From Bacillus thermotolerans (GTDB taxonomy: Bacteria > Bacillota > Bacilli > Bacillales > Domibacillaceae): a stretch of 64,000 nt of DNA. The stretch is taken from positions 1 through 64,000 of the forward strand of contig NZ_JWJE02000015.1 of NCBI RefSeq assembly GCF_000812025.2, in the 5' to 3' direction. This document shows, one piece after another, positions 9,288-17,500 of the stretch (the stretch's first letter is position 1; each line of letters starts with the position of its first letter). The notes beneath the pieces are model-generated. The model was given only the letters and a program-made list of their open reading frames with translations. It did not search any database and was not told the DNA's origin. A program made the translations under genes and the position numbers.

Positions 9288-9339
9288 AATAATCTTTCAA
9301 ATATGAAAGGAACTATTTCATATTTGAAAGATTATTTTT
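9288..9339 (+). terminator. modABC terminator built from two activator-like dyads
   Basis: A perfect 21-bp stem (9288-9308 with 9316-9336) has a 7-base loop and a T-rich 3' end. Each arm is itself a dyad of the form TTTCA-N4-TGAAAG, so the same bases also form the paired upstream site of the next promoter. Confidence 0.85.
9294..9330 (+). promoter_or_regulatory. Paired upstream activator sites for the sigma-54 promoter of the pxp operon
   Basis: CTTTCAAATATGAAAG (9294-9309) and ATTTCATATTTGAAAG (9315-9330) share the pattern TTTCA-N4-TGAAAG, with centres 21 bp apart, two helical turns. They lie about 80-100 bp upstream of the sigma-54 promoter, the usual place for enhancer-like sites. The same pair with the same 21-bp spacing is found before the hydroxylase operon. 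Confidence 0.7.
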
Positions 9340-9403
9340 GTTTGAAGAGAGAAAAAATCTGTAAATACAGATAAATCAAAATAGTTGAACGATTATTATC
9401 GTT

Positions 9404-9419
9404 TGGCACGCATATTGCA
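9404..9419 (+). promoter_or_regulatory. Sigma-54 (SigL) promoter of the pxp/biotin carboxylase operon
   Basis: TGGCAC-GCATA-TTGCA fits the -24/-12 consensus with the required GG-N10-GC spacing. The operon's first start codon lies about 40 bases downstream. Confidence 0.88.
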
Positions 9420-9459
9420 TTTATAACTGCGAAAGAAAGATTACTGAGTGAGGTGAAGC

Positions 9460-10332
9460 GTGTTGACTCGTTATGAATATGGCGGCGACGAATTTATTTT
9501 TGTGGAACTATCTGAATCAATGAGTTTAGAAGTGAACTTTCAAGCAATGGCTATCACAAAAAAGTTAAGAGAAGAGAAGGTAAAGGGACTATTGGATATT
9601 TGCCCTTCCAATGCTTCCTATATGGTTCGTTTTAATCCAGAAGACATTCATCCCGATGAGCTGATTTCAAAATTGAAAGAATTGGAGCAAACGGTATCCG
9701 TTGATGACTTTGAGATCACTTCAAGAATGGTGGATGTGCCTATCCTTTTTGACGATCCGTGGACAAACGAAGCGCTGATGCGTTTTAGAGACCGTCATCA
9801 GGATCCGACATCTACTGATTTAGAGTACGCGGCTCGAATTAATGGGTTTGGTTCGAAAGAAGAACTAATTAAAGCCATCACTGACTACCCTTACCTTGTA
9901 TCGATGATTGGTTTTGTTCCCGGGCTTCCATGGTGCTACCAAATGGTCCCTCAAGAAAAGCAGATCGAAGTACCGAAGTATGTCCGGCCGCGTACATATA
10001 CTCCTGAACGAGCGTTTGGATTCGGCGGGGCATTTGCTGTTATTTATCCAGTGCAGGGGGCAGGGGGATACCAGCTGTTTGGCACCGCCGCCGCTCCAAT
10101 TTACCAGAAAGAGCAGAGTCTGCATGACTTTAAAGACTCTATCACCTTCCCAAGGCAAGGAGACATCTTTAGATACCGGAGCATTACAATGGAAGAGTTT
10201 CAATCCATCCAGCAACAAGTAGAAGACGGAACGTTCCGTTATTTAACAAGGGAGATTACATTTACACCTAAACAAGTGCTGGAAGATCCAAAAGCATTCT
10301 CAGACGATGTATTAGGGAGGTTGTACGTATGA
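9460..10332 (+). CDS. pxpB: 5-oxoprolinase subunit B-like protein (KipI / allophanate hydrolase subunit 1 family)
   Basis: This 290-residue protein belongs to the KipI/AHS1 family, whose members form 5-oxoprolinase with PxpA and PxpC, or part of the carboxyltransferase of urea carboxylase. The conserved core is seen as SMIGFVPGLPW, PRTYTPERAFGFGG and IYPVQGAGGYQLFG. It is about 50 residues longer than a typical PxpB. The GTG at 9460 (or TTG at 9463) follows an AGGTG ribosome binding site. It is first in a sigma-54-driven operon with pxpC, a biotin carrier protein, biotin carboxylase and pxpA. That company suggests a carboxylase-coupled amide or lactam reaction rather than plain 5-oxoproline hydrolysis (inference). 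Confidence 0.82.
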   Translation: MLTRYEYGGDEFIFVELSESMSLEVNFQAMAITKKLREEKVKGLLDICPSNASYMVRFNPEDIHPDELISKLKELEQTVSVDDFEITSRMVDVPILFDDPWTNEALMRFRDRHQDPTSTDLEYAARINGFGSKEELIKAITDYPYLVSMIGFVPGLPWCYQMVPQEKQIEVPKYVRPRTYTPERAFGFGGAFAVIYPVQGAGGYQLFGTAAAPIYQKEQSLHDFKDSITFPRQGDIFRYRSITMEEFQSIQQQVEDGTFRYLTREITFTPKQVLEDPKAFSDDVLGRLYV

Positions 10333-11306
10333 TAAAAGTAATGAGTCCGGGCTTGCAGACAACTGTACAAGACAATGGGCGAATCGGCTATTACGAGGTC
10401 GGAATGCCTCCGTCAGGAGCGATGGATAAATACTCATTGACCGTAGGGAACTTGCTTGTGGGCAATGATGAAAATGCCGCTGCGCTAGAAATCACTTACA
10501 TGGGACCTGTTCTTCAATTTCAGGAAGATGCCATCATTGCGTTAACGGGTGGAGAGATACCTCCGAAAATAAACGGCCAGCCAGTACCAATGTGGGAAAC
10601 GCTCTCCGTAAAAGCCGGTGACGAACTGTCATTTGACTTTGTAAAGCAGGGGGCCCGTGTTTACTTAGCTGTGGCAGGAGGGATTGATGTACCTCTTATC
10701 ATGGGATCGCGTTCTACTTATACATTATGCGGTATCGGCGGTTTAGAGGGCCGGCCGCTTGAGCAAGGCGATGAATTAAACATTGGTAATCAATCTAAAC
10801 ACCAAGTACCAGTCGGCACACGGGTGCAGTCGGAATTTATTCCGTCATTTTCAAAAGTGAATGAAATACGTGTTATCGTAGGGCTGTGCAGTTACCGGTT
10901 AACAGAAGAAAGCAAACAGCGCTTCTTCTCGATTGACTGGACAGTGACAACAGAAGCCAACCGTGTCGGCTACCGATTTAAAGGGGAGCGTCTGAATTTC
11001 GTGGAACGTGAGCAGCCTTTTGGAGCAGGCAGCAACCCTTCAAATGTCGTAGACCTTGGCTACCCGATCGGCTCTATTCAAGTGCCGGACGGCGTAGAGC
11101 CGATTGCCCTATTAAATGATGCGGTAACAGGGGGCGGTTATGCCACGGTTGGTACAATCATCAGCACCGATTTAGATAAAATGGCACAAATAAAAACCAA
11201 TGAAAAAGTGCGTTTTGTTGCGGTCGATATTGAAGAGGCACTGCAGGCAAGAAAAGAAAATAAACAGAAAATTGAAAAACTGAAACAGCAATTATTTCAA
11301 TTATAG
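10329..11306 (+). CDS. pxpC: 5-oxoprolinase subunit C-like / biotin-dependent carboxyltransferase protein (KipA / AHS2 family)
   Basis: A 325-residue KipA/AHS2 protein, recognised by PGLQTTVQDNGRIGYYEVG, MPPSGAMDKYSL, LVGNDENAAALEIT and the late GAGSNPSNVVDLGYPIGSIQ block. It overlaps pxpB by four bases (ATGA), so the two are made together and should form a complex. In urea carboxylase the same two domains (AHS2 and AHS1) make up the carboxyltransferase that moves CO2 from biotin to the amide. The next two genes code for exactly the missing biotin carrier and biotin carboxylase. Confidence 0.85.
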   Translation: MIKVMSPGLQTTVQDNGRIGYYEVGMPPSGAMDKYSLTVGNLLVGNDENAAALEITYMGPVLQFQEDAIIALTGGEIPPKINGQPVPMWETLSVKAGDELSFDFVKQGARVYLAVAGGIDVPLIMGSRSTYTLCGIGGLEGRPLEQGDELNIGNQSKHQVPVGTRVQSEFIPSFSKVNEIRVIVGLCSYRLTEESKQRFFSIDWTVTTEANRVGYRFKGERLNFVEREQPFGAGSNPSNVVDLGYPIGSIQVPDGVEPIALLNDAVTGGGYATVGTIISTDLDKMAQIKTNEKVRFVAVDIEEALQARKENKQKIEKLKQQLFQL

Positions 11307-11318
11307 GGGGACTAACCA

Positions 11319-11573
11319 ATGACAGGAGCAGCTAAAAAAGTATTATCACCTATTCCAGGAGTTTTCTACCGCAAACCATCACCGGATAAGGACGTGTATG
11401 TAAAAGAAGGTGACGCAGTCAAAGAAGGCGATGTGATCGGCTTAGTCGAGGTAATGAAAAATTTCTATGAAATCAAGGCAGAAGCAGCAGGAGTTCTTGA
11501 AAAGTTCTTAGTGAATGAAGAGGATGTATTAGATGCAGGTCAAGAGATTGCTGTGATTGTGGCAGAGAGCTAA
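11319..11573 (+). CDS. Biotin carboxyl carrier protein (short, biotinyl domain only)
   Basis: This 84-residue protein is little more than a biotinyl domain. It has the biotin attachment motif EVMK with Lys47 as the likely biotinylated residue. The usual N-terminal region of AccB (about 70-80 residues) is missing. The domain is bounded by VKEGDAVKEGDVIG and a closing DAGQEIAVIV strand. It lies between pxpC and biotin carboxylase and would carry carboxybiotin between them. It is therefore unlikely to be the housekeeping acetyl-CoA carboxylase carrier. Confidence 0.88.
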   Translation: MTGAAKKVLSPIPGVFYRKPSPDKDVYVKEGDAVKEGDVIGLVEVMKNFYEIKAEAAGVLEKFLVNEEDVLDAGQEIAVIVAES

Positions 11574-11595
11574 TTACAATTAATGGAGGAAGCGT

Positions 11596-12948
11596 ATGGC
11601 ATATTTTAATAAAGTACTAGTTGCCAATAGGGGAGAGATTGCTAGAAGGATTATTCGGACATGCCAGCAGCTCAACATTGAAACGGTTGCTGTTTATTCA
11701 GAAGCAGATGCCCAGGCGCCGTTTGTAAGTGAAGCAACCGAGGCTGTTTGCATTGGCCCTGCACAAGCAAAAAAGAGCTATCTTGATATCGAAAAGATTA
11801 TTCAGGCTGCGAAAGAAACGGGAGCAGATGCTATTCATCCAGGATATGGATTTTTGTCCGAAAACCCGGTATTTGCCGGGCGCTGTGAGCAAGAGAATAT
11901 TGTCTTTATCGGTCCATCTGCCAAGGTGATGGAGACGATGGGCAGCAAGCTAGAAGCAAGAGAGCAAATGAAAAAAGCCGGTGTGCCTGTTGTGCCGGGT
12001 TCTGTCGGCCGTCTGAGCTCAATAGAGGAAGCGTTAGCTGTGGCAGAGGAGCTGGGCTATCCGCTTATGTTGAAAGCAAGCGCGGGGGGCGGCGGTATCG
12101 GTATGCAGCTTGTCCATAGCCGTGAAGAGCTGCAAAAAGCCTTTGATTCGACTATTCAAAAGGCGGAATCATTCTTTAATGACGGGGCCGTCTTTTTAGA
12201 AAAATGGATCTCGCATCCAAGGCACATTGAAGTACAGGTAGCAGCCGATCGTTTTGGAAATATCGTTCATTTGTTTGAGAGAGAATGTTCCGTGCAGCGC
12301 CGCAATCAAAAAGTGGTGGAAGAAAGTCCATCTCCTTTCCTTGATGAGGCTCTTAGAGAACAGCTGCTAGCAGCCGCTGTCCGTGGAGTGAAAGAGATTG
12401 GCTACACGAATGTCGGTACAATGGAATTTATTTTTGATGAGCATAAAAATTTCTATTTCCTTGAAATGAACACCCGCTTACAGGTAGAGCATCCTGTAAC
12501 GGAAGAAATTACAGGACTTGACCTAGTGGAATGGCAATTAAGAATTGCCGCTGGAGAGGAACTGCCGCTTCAGCAGCACGAGATTCATAAGTCAGGTCAT
12601 GCGATTGAATGCCGTCTTTATGCGGAAGATCCAAACACATTCTTTCCGTCCCCAGGTCATTTAACGAAGCTTACGTTACCTCAAAAAGAGGTAAGGCTGG
12701 ATTTTGGCGTACAAGAAGGCAACGATGTAACTCCGTTTTATGATCCAATGATCGGCAAGATTATCGTTCACGGCACTAGTCGTGATGAAGCCATTAAGAA
12801 AATGGAGCGGGCGCTTGCTCAAATGGATGTTCAAGGACTCAAGACGAATCTGACCCTGTTAGAGGACATTATGAAAAATGATGAGTTTATCAGCGGTGAT
12901 TATACAACGCAGTTCCTAGAAAAAAAGAAAGTACAGCTTGAGAGGTGA
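11596..12948 (+). CDS. accC: Biotin carboxylase
   Basis: A 450-residue ATP-grasp enzyme that carboxylates the biotin of the carrier protein with ATP and bicarbonate. It has NRGEIARRI at the N-terminus, the ATP-binding glycine loop KASAGGGGIGMQ, HIEVQV, ERECSVQRRNQKVVEE and the catalytic FLEMNTRLQVEHPVTE. The length matches AccC. No carboxyltransferase subunits of acetyl-CoA carboxylase (AccA, AccD) are nearby; instead PxpB/PxpC occupy that place in the operon. A dedicated carboxylase for an amide-type substrate is therefore more likely than a second fatty-acid enzyme. Confidence 0.9.
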   Translation: MAYFNKVLVANRGEIARRIIRTCQQLNIETVAVYSEADAQAPFVSEATEAVCIGPAQAKKSYLDIEKIIQAAKETGADAIHPGYGFLSENPVFAGRCEQENIVFIGPSAKVMETMGSKLEAREQMKKAGVPVVPGSVGRLSSIEEALAVAEELGYPLMLKASAGGGGIGMQLVHSREELQKAFDSTIQKAESFFNDGAVFLEKWISHPRHIEVQVAADRFGNIVHLFERECSVQRRNQKVVEESPSPFLDEALREQLLAAAVRGVKEIGYTNVGTMEFIFDEHKNFYFLEMNTRLQVEHPVTEEITGLDLVEWQLRIAAGEELPLQQHEIHKSGHAIECRLYAEDPNTFFPSPGHLTKLTLPQKEVRLDFGVQEGNDVTPFYDPMIGKIIVHGTSRDEAIKKMERALAQMDVQGLKTNLTLLEDIMKNDEFISGDYTTQFLEKKKVQLER

Positions 12949-12953
12949 AACGG

Positions 12954-13721
12954 GTGCATAAAGTAGATTTAAACTGTGATATGGGAGAAAGCTTTGGTCT
13001 TTACGAGCTGGGAAACGATGAAGAAATGATGCAGTATATTACGTCGGCTAACATCGCCTGCGGTTTCCATGGCGGTGATCCGCATGTGATGAGGAAAACC
13101 GTAGAACTTGCTCAGCAATACGATGTTGCTATTGGGGCTCATCCTGCTTTTCCGGATCTCTTAGGCTTTGGACGCCGCTACATGATCTGTACGCCCTCAG
13201 AAGTGAAAGATTACGTTACTTACCAGCTAGGTGCTTTGCGTGAGTTCAGTCGGGCCATCGGTGCACAGGTTCAGCATTGCAAGCCGCACGGTGCGCTCTT
13301 TATGAAAGCGATGGAAGACAGGCAGCTGGCACGCGCTATTCTTGAGGCGGTTCATGAAGCAGACCCCAATATGATTGTGTTCGCTTTTAACCGCTCTGAA
13401 GTATACGAAGAAGCTGTTAAAATGGGGGTTCCAGTAGCAAAGGAAGCCTACTCCGACCGTGAGCATACGGAAAGCGGATCCATTGTGTTAACAAGAAAAG
13501 GAGCAGAAATCAAAGATTACGAGGCAATGGCCCAGCGGGTTGTCCGTATGGTGAAGGAAGGACGAGTTGTTACTCACGATGGGAAGGACGTATCTATTGA
13601 AGCGGAAACCATTTGCATCCATGGAGATACGCCTGGAGCACCAAATCTGGCGAAAGCGATCGTCCATGCTTTAAGGGCGGCTGACGTGCAAATTTCTCCT
13701 ACTAAGCATGTGATCAAATAA
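12954..13721 (+). CDS. pxpA: 5-oxoprolinase subunit A-like protein (LamB/YcsF family)
   Basis: A LamB/YcsF family protein of about 255 residues. Diagnostic motifs are DLNCDMGESFG, SANIACGFHGGDP, GAHPAFPDLLGFGRR, KPHGALF and ICIHGDTPGAP. PxpA works with PxpBC in ATP-dependent opening of 5-oxoproline; the family name comes from a fungal lactam-utilisation locus. I choose the GTG at 12954 since GAGAGGTG just upstream is a good ribosome binding site; a GTG at 12945 lies inside it. The gene overlaps or abuts the biotin carboxylase stop and is followed by a terminator, closing the operon. Confidence 0.88.
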   Translation: MHKVDLNCDMGESFGLYELGNDEEMMQYITSANIACGFHGGDPHVMRKTVELAQQYDVAIGAHPAFPDLLGFGRRYMICTPSEVKDYVTYQLGALREFSRAIGAQVQHCKPHGALFMKAMEDRQLARAILEAVHEADPNMIVFAFNRSEVYEEAVKMGVPVAKEAYSDREHTESGSIVLTRKGAEIKDYEAMAQRVVRMVKEGRVVTHDGKDVSIEAETICIHGDTPGAPNLAKAIVHALRAADVQISPTKHVIK

Positions 13722-13746
13722 AAGATGAATAATTTGTATCTGAAAG

Positions 13747-13773
13747 AGAGCTGACTTAACTTCAGCTCTTTTT
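13747..13773 (+). terminator. Terminator of the pxp operon
   Basis: AGAGCTGA pairs with TCAGCTCT around a 7-base loop and is followed by five T. Confidence 0.85.
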
Positions 13774-13808
13774 CTAGATGTAAACAATCTGCTGCTGAGG
13801 TGGTAACG

Positions 13809-15017
13809 TTGATTAAAGCAAGACAAGCGATTAAAATAGAAGAGGCTTTTAATAAGCTTCTAGAAAGCAAGAAGGACCTGGGAGAAATCCATATTCATGT
13901 CGATAACAGTCTGAATTATGTGATTTCTCGTGATATATATGCCCCTTTGTCGATTCCGTCTTTCCGAAGATCCATGTATGACGGGTATGCCATTCGCAAG
14001 GAAGATGATGAAGGTTTTCCGAAAAGCATTAAAGTAGTCGGGGAACTGCCATGTGGGGAAGTGTTTTCCGGAAACCTTGAAAGGAATCAGGCTGTCCGTA
14101 TTATGACTGGCGCCAAAGTGCCTGATGATGCCGGCAAAGTCATTATGCTGGAGTATACGGAACCATCGAAAGAGCAGGACGAGGTGGTCATTTTGCGTAC
14201 ACATGCCACAGACAATATTAATCCTATCGGCTCTGATTTCTTTACGGGTGACACGATTTTAGAAAAGGGCGACGAAGTGAACGCAGGAACGATCAGCCTG
14301 CTTCGCGCATTCGGAATAGAAACGGTTCCGGTTTTCCGGAAGCCGAAAGTGGCGGTGCTGTCAACAGGTACCGAGCTGCTGTCGCTGGGCGAGCCGATAC
14401 AAGATGGAAAGATATATGATAGTAACCGTCCTCTTTTGGAACAATTGGTACGAGAACATAACGGAGAACTTATTTACTCCGGGCAGCTTCCTGATCAGAA
14501 GGGCAGCATCGAAAAGACGTTGTCTTCCTTGGCACAAGAAGCAGATATTATTGTGACAACCGGAGGCGTATCGGTCGGCGATTTCGATTTTATGGCTGAA
14601 GTAGTAGAAGGTCATCAATTGCTTTTCAATAAAATTCAAATGCGGCCGGGAAGTCCCACAAGCGCCGCCTGGGCAGGAGATACTTTGCTGATGGCGTTGT
14701 CGGGAAATCCTGGGGCTTGTTTCATCGGCTTTCATTTATTTATTAAGCCTTATATTAGACATCTAATGCAATGCCAGCAGGTTGAAAGGCGAGCAACAGC
14801 CGTCCTGCAAACAGATTATTTGAAAGAAAATGCTTTTGATCGTATTTTGAGGGCACAGCATTCTTTTAATGAGAGCGGGCAGCTGTGCGTGACCCCTGTC
14901 GGCAGCGACCAGTCCAGCTCACTCGGCAATCTTCATCAAACCACCTGTTTTGTTAAGATTCCCGGTGGAGAAGAAGGAAAGAGACAAGGTGATTATGTAG
15001 ATGTATGGATGTTATGA
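13809..15017 (+). CDS. moeA: Molybdopterin molybdotransferase MoeA
   Basis: MoeA inserts molybdenum into adenylylated molybdopterin, the last step of basic cofactor assembly. About 403 residues. Seen are PSFRRSMYDGYAIR, VRIMTGAKVPDDA, the MoaB/MogA-like core VAVLSTGTELL with YDSNRPLL, TTGGVSVGDFDF and the conserved LSGNPGACF. A GAGGTGG ribosome binding site supports the TTG start at 13809. It opens a Moco block (moeA-moaE-moaD-moaC) that follows the pxp operon. Confidence 0.92.
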   Translation: MIKARQAIKIEEAFNKLLESKKDLGEIHIHVDNSLNYVISRDIYAPLSIPSFRRSMYDGYAIRKEDDEGFPKSIKVVGELPCGEVFSGNLERNQAVRIMTGAKVPDDAGKVIMLEYTEPSKEQDEVVILRTHATDNINPIGSDFFTGDTILEKGDEVNAGTISLLRAFGIETVPVFRKPKVAVLSTGTELLSLGEPIQDGKIYDSNRPLLEQLVREHNGELIYSGQLPDQKGSIEKTLSSLAQEADIIVTTGGVSVGDFDFMAEVVEGHQLLFNKIQMRPGSPTSAAWAGDTLLMALSGNPGACFIGFHLFIKPYIRHLMQCQQVERRATAVLQTDYLKENAFDRILRAQHSFNESGQLCVTPVGSDQSSSLGNLHQTTCFVKIPGGEEGKRQGDYVDVWML

Positions 15018-15047
15018 TAAGGAGATAATGACTAAGGGGGGAACGAC

Positions 15048-15473
15048 GTGATTGAGGTCAAGCTGCAAACGGAACCCATTGATGTGAATGGGTATTTTCA
15101 AAAGCTGCTGAATCCCCATCATGGGGGAAATAATTTATTCATCGGTACAATTCGAGATCTTACCGGTACAGTCAAGACTTCTTCGATCGAATATTACGCC
15201 TATGAAGAAATGGCAGTAAAAGAGTTAGAGAAGCTGGCTAAAAGTGTCGAAGAAAAATATAATGCTGACGTTGTTGTAGTTCACCGGCTAGGGAGACTGG
15301 ATATTAGTGATATTGCTGTTTTGGTTGGCGTATCCACTCCGCATCGTAACGAGTCGTATGAGGGATCTCGTTACATTATTGAAGAGTTGAAAAAGCGCGT
15401 ACCGATTTGGAAAAAAGAATTTGATGAGGACAAAATTAGATGGGGAGGAATTCGCGATGACGGTAACCGTTAA
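15048..15473 (+). CDS. moaE: Molybdopterin synthase catalytic subunit MoaE
   Basis: The 141-residue large subunit of molybdopterin synthase transfers sulfur from MoaD thiocarboxylate to cyclic pyranopterin. It has FIGTIRDLTG, the SIEYYAYEEMA segment, VVHRLGRLDISD and the closing PIWKKEFDED, which carries the catalytic lysines. The GTG start follows a run of G that serves as ribosome binding site. Its end overlaps moaD by 17 bases. Confidence 0.93.
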   Translation: MIEVKLQTEPIDVNGYFQKLLNPHHGGNNLFIGTIRDLTGTVKTSSIEYYAYEEMAVKELEKLAKSVEEKYNADVVVVHRLGRLDISDIAVLVGVSTPHRNESYEGSRYIIEELKKRVPIWKKEFDEDKIRWGGIRDDGNR

Positions 15474-15702
15474 ATTCTTCGCTTTTCTAGAAGAAAAGCT
15501 CGGATTCGACAAGGATACAGTCGAAGTATCACCGAGAGAAACGATTCAGCAAATTAAAGAGGGACTGGCCCAGCGTTATCCAGTAATTGCCCATGATCTT
15601 CCAAATTGCATGATTGCAGTGGATATGGAGTTCAAGGCGGACGAGGACTACTTTGATACTGGAAAAGAAATCGCTGTCATCCCCCCGGTAAGCGGAGGCT
15701 AA
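15457..15702 (+). CDS. moaD: Molybdopterin synthase sulfur carrier MoaD
   Basis: An 81-residue ubiquitin-like protein ending in the required Gly-Gly (PPVSGG), which becomes a thiocarboxylate after activation by MoeB. The ATG at 15457 has a GGGGAGG ribosome binding site and begins MTVTVKFFAFLEEKLG, the normal first beta strand of the fold. It overlaps the end of moaE and is four bases before moaC. Confidence 0.93.
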   Translation: MTVTVKFFAFLEEKLGFDKDTVEVSPRETIQQIKEGLAQRYPVIAHDLPNCMIAVDMEFKADEDYFDTGKEIAVIPPVSGG

Positions 15703-15705
15703 AAG

Positions 15706-16182
15706 ATGGACCAGAAATTAACTCATTTCAACGAAGAAAACAGAGCCCACATGGTGGACGTCACGGAAAAAAGTGAAACGAAACGGACGGCTATAGCTCA
15801 AACAACCATTCAAATGAAAGAAGAAACGCTGTCTTTAATTTTAAATCAAAAGGTAAAAAAGGGCGATGTGCTAGCTGTTGCTCAAGTAGCCGGCATTATG
15901 GCTGCCAAGAAAACCCACGAACTGATTCCCATGTGCCATCCGCTGATGATCACCAAGGTGGATTTGTCTTTTGCCGATAATGGGAAAGATACCTTGATGA
16001 TCACAGCAGAAGTAGCAGTAAAGGGACAAACCGGAGTAGAAATGGAGGCGCTCACTGCCTGTTCAGTAGCTGCTCTTACTGTTTATGATATGTGTAAAGC
16101 TGTTGATAAAGAAATGGTCATTTCTCAAACGATGCTTATCGAGAAAAAAGGCGGAAAAAGCGGCCATTTCATAAGGGAATGA
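15706..16182 (+). CDS. moaC: Cyclic pyranopterin monophosphate synthase MoaC
   Basis: MoaC acts after MoaA to form cyclic pyranopterin monophosphate from the rearranged GTP intermediate. The 158-residue protein has [51 protein letters not shown] and a final KKGGKSGHF, all typical. It is the last gene of the plus-strand Moco block and converges on moeB. Confidence 0.95.
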   Translation: MDQKLTHFNEENRAHMVDVTEKSETKRTAIAQTTIQMKEETLSLILNQKVKKGDVLAVAQVAGIMAAKKTHELIPMCHPLMITKVDLSFADNGKDTLMITAEVAVKGQTGVEMEALTACSVAALTVYDMCKAVDKEMVISQTMLIEKKGGKSGHFIRE

Positions 16183-16232
16183 CCGCTATTCTCCAGCCGT
16201 GCTTACTGTTATATTTCATTAAAAAAGGAAGC

Positions 16233-16292
16233 TCCTTCACCTTTTCGTAAATGAGATCAGTCCATTCTCAGAAAAGGTGGAGGATTTCTTTT
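16233..16292. terminator. Bidirectional terminator between moaC and moeB
   Basis: TCCTTCACCTTTTC (16233-16246) pairs with GAAAAGGTGGAGGA (16271-16284) with one G-U pair around a 24-base loop. T-rich tails lie on both sides, fitting the convergent genes. Confidence 0.75.
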
Positions 16293-16325
16293 AAGGCATA
16301 TCCCGGTGAGCATAACAGGAGACAG

Positions 16326-17339
16326 CTAACTAAACAGCTGATAGTACAGCTGCTTCGCTTCTTTTATGTCCGGTACCTCGTGAATCAGCAGCCGACCATC
16401 CTTAAACAGGATAAATGGGTGGTCTTTGTATTTAAAAGAAATAATAAATTTATTTTTCTTATAGCTGATCGCGCGGTCACCTAAATAGTTGGTGAATTGC
16501 TGGAAATCTTCTTCTTCAAGAAGAGGCGTTCGGAATTGAACAGTTTCTCGGCCGCACAGCCTGACTGCCTCATCTGTATAGGATTTATTTAAATACTTAA
16601 ACTTTTTCTCAACGCATGCCGGGCACTTAGCGTGGCGGTGCACCTTGAATTTATTCATTTCCAATTTCCAAGAATCCAGCTGGTAAAAATAATAATCATC
16701 AAACTGTTCCTGTTCAATCAGCATTTTTACCATAATCGAGCACTGGATGCTTGTCACAAGAGGAATGAGGGTGGTCTGCACGCCGATTAGATCGCAGCTT
16801 GCTCCGTTGAAGAAAGGAGTCTTAATGAATAAACAATCCAAACAGGCGCTTTCTCCGGGGGAGATGGGTACGACATTTCCGTAAGTTCCAGCACAGGAAG
16901 CAAAAATCCATTTTTTATTGTAAAAAATACATGCCTCATTGAGCAAAAATCTTATATCAAAGTTATCTGTACAATCAAGAACGATATCGGCCCCATGTAT
17001 GTACTGTTCCAGCACTTGCTTATTTACATCTGCAACTACCCCTTCTATATGGATGGAAGAGTTAATCTGTTTTAAGTGTTTTTCGAGCGCGTAAGCTTTT
17101 GCTTCTTTGTTATGTACATCTTCCTCGGTAAATAATGTTTGTCTTTGCAGGTTGCTTAAATCGACATAGTCGCGATCTAAAATCGTAATACGGGAAATTC
17201 CCATGCGGGCACACATTTCAGCTGTATGGCTGCCAAGAGCACCGCCGCCGATAATGAGAACAGACGACTGGCTAAGCTTTTCCTGGCCTTCTTTACCGAT
17301 GGATGATACGAGCATTTGTCTCGAGTAGCGGCTGTCCAT
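16326..17339 (-). CDS. moeB: ThiF/MoeB-family adenylyltransferase for MoaD
   Basis: A 337-residue E1-like enzyme that adenylates the C-terminal glycine of MoaD (or ThiS). It has the nucleotide loop GGGALGSHTAEM, DRDYVDLSNLQRQTLF, VLDCTDNFDIRFLLN and two cysteine pairs (CLDC and CPAC) that bind zinc. It is about 90 residues longer than E. coli MoeB, with a C-terminal extension but no clear rhodanese active site. It is on the opposite strand to moaC and divergent from moaA, placing it inside the Moco block. A ThiF role is possible but the context favours MoeB. Confidence 0.87.
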   Translation of the reverse strand: MDSRYSRQMLVSSIGKEGQEKLSQSSVLIIGGGALGSHTAEMCARMGISRITILDRDYVDLSNLQRQTLFTEEDVHNKEAKAYALEKHLKQINSSIHIEGVVADVNKQVLEQYIHGADIVLDCTDNFDIRFLLNEACIFYNKKWIFASCAGTYGNVVPISPGESACLDCLFIKTPFFNGASCDLIGVQTTLIPLVTSIQCSIMVKMLIEQEQFDDYYFYQLDSWKLEMNKFKVHRHAKCPACVEKKFKYLNKSYTDEAVRLCGRETVQFRTPLLEEEDFQQFTNYLGDRAISYKKNKFIISFKYKDHPFILFKDGRLLIHEVPDIKEAKQLYYQLFS

Positions 17340-17500
17340 TACAAATGTCCCTCCCTATCAATTGAATCTAGCAGTATTTTTCTCATCATAGAACAGAATG
17401 TATAAACTGGCAACCTTCTAAAAACAAAGTTCAGACTATTCTGTCTACCTTTAATAAATGATTCATAAATTAAAATTCCTATAGAAAAGAGAGGATTCAA

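Noticed and set aside
11319-12948. Second acetyl-CoA carboxylase
   Set aside because: AccA and AccD are absent, and the carrier is reduced to a biotinyl domain inside a pxp operon.
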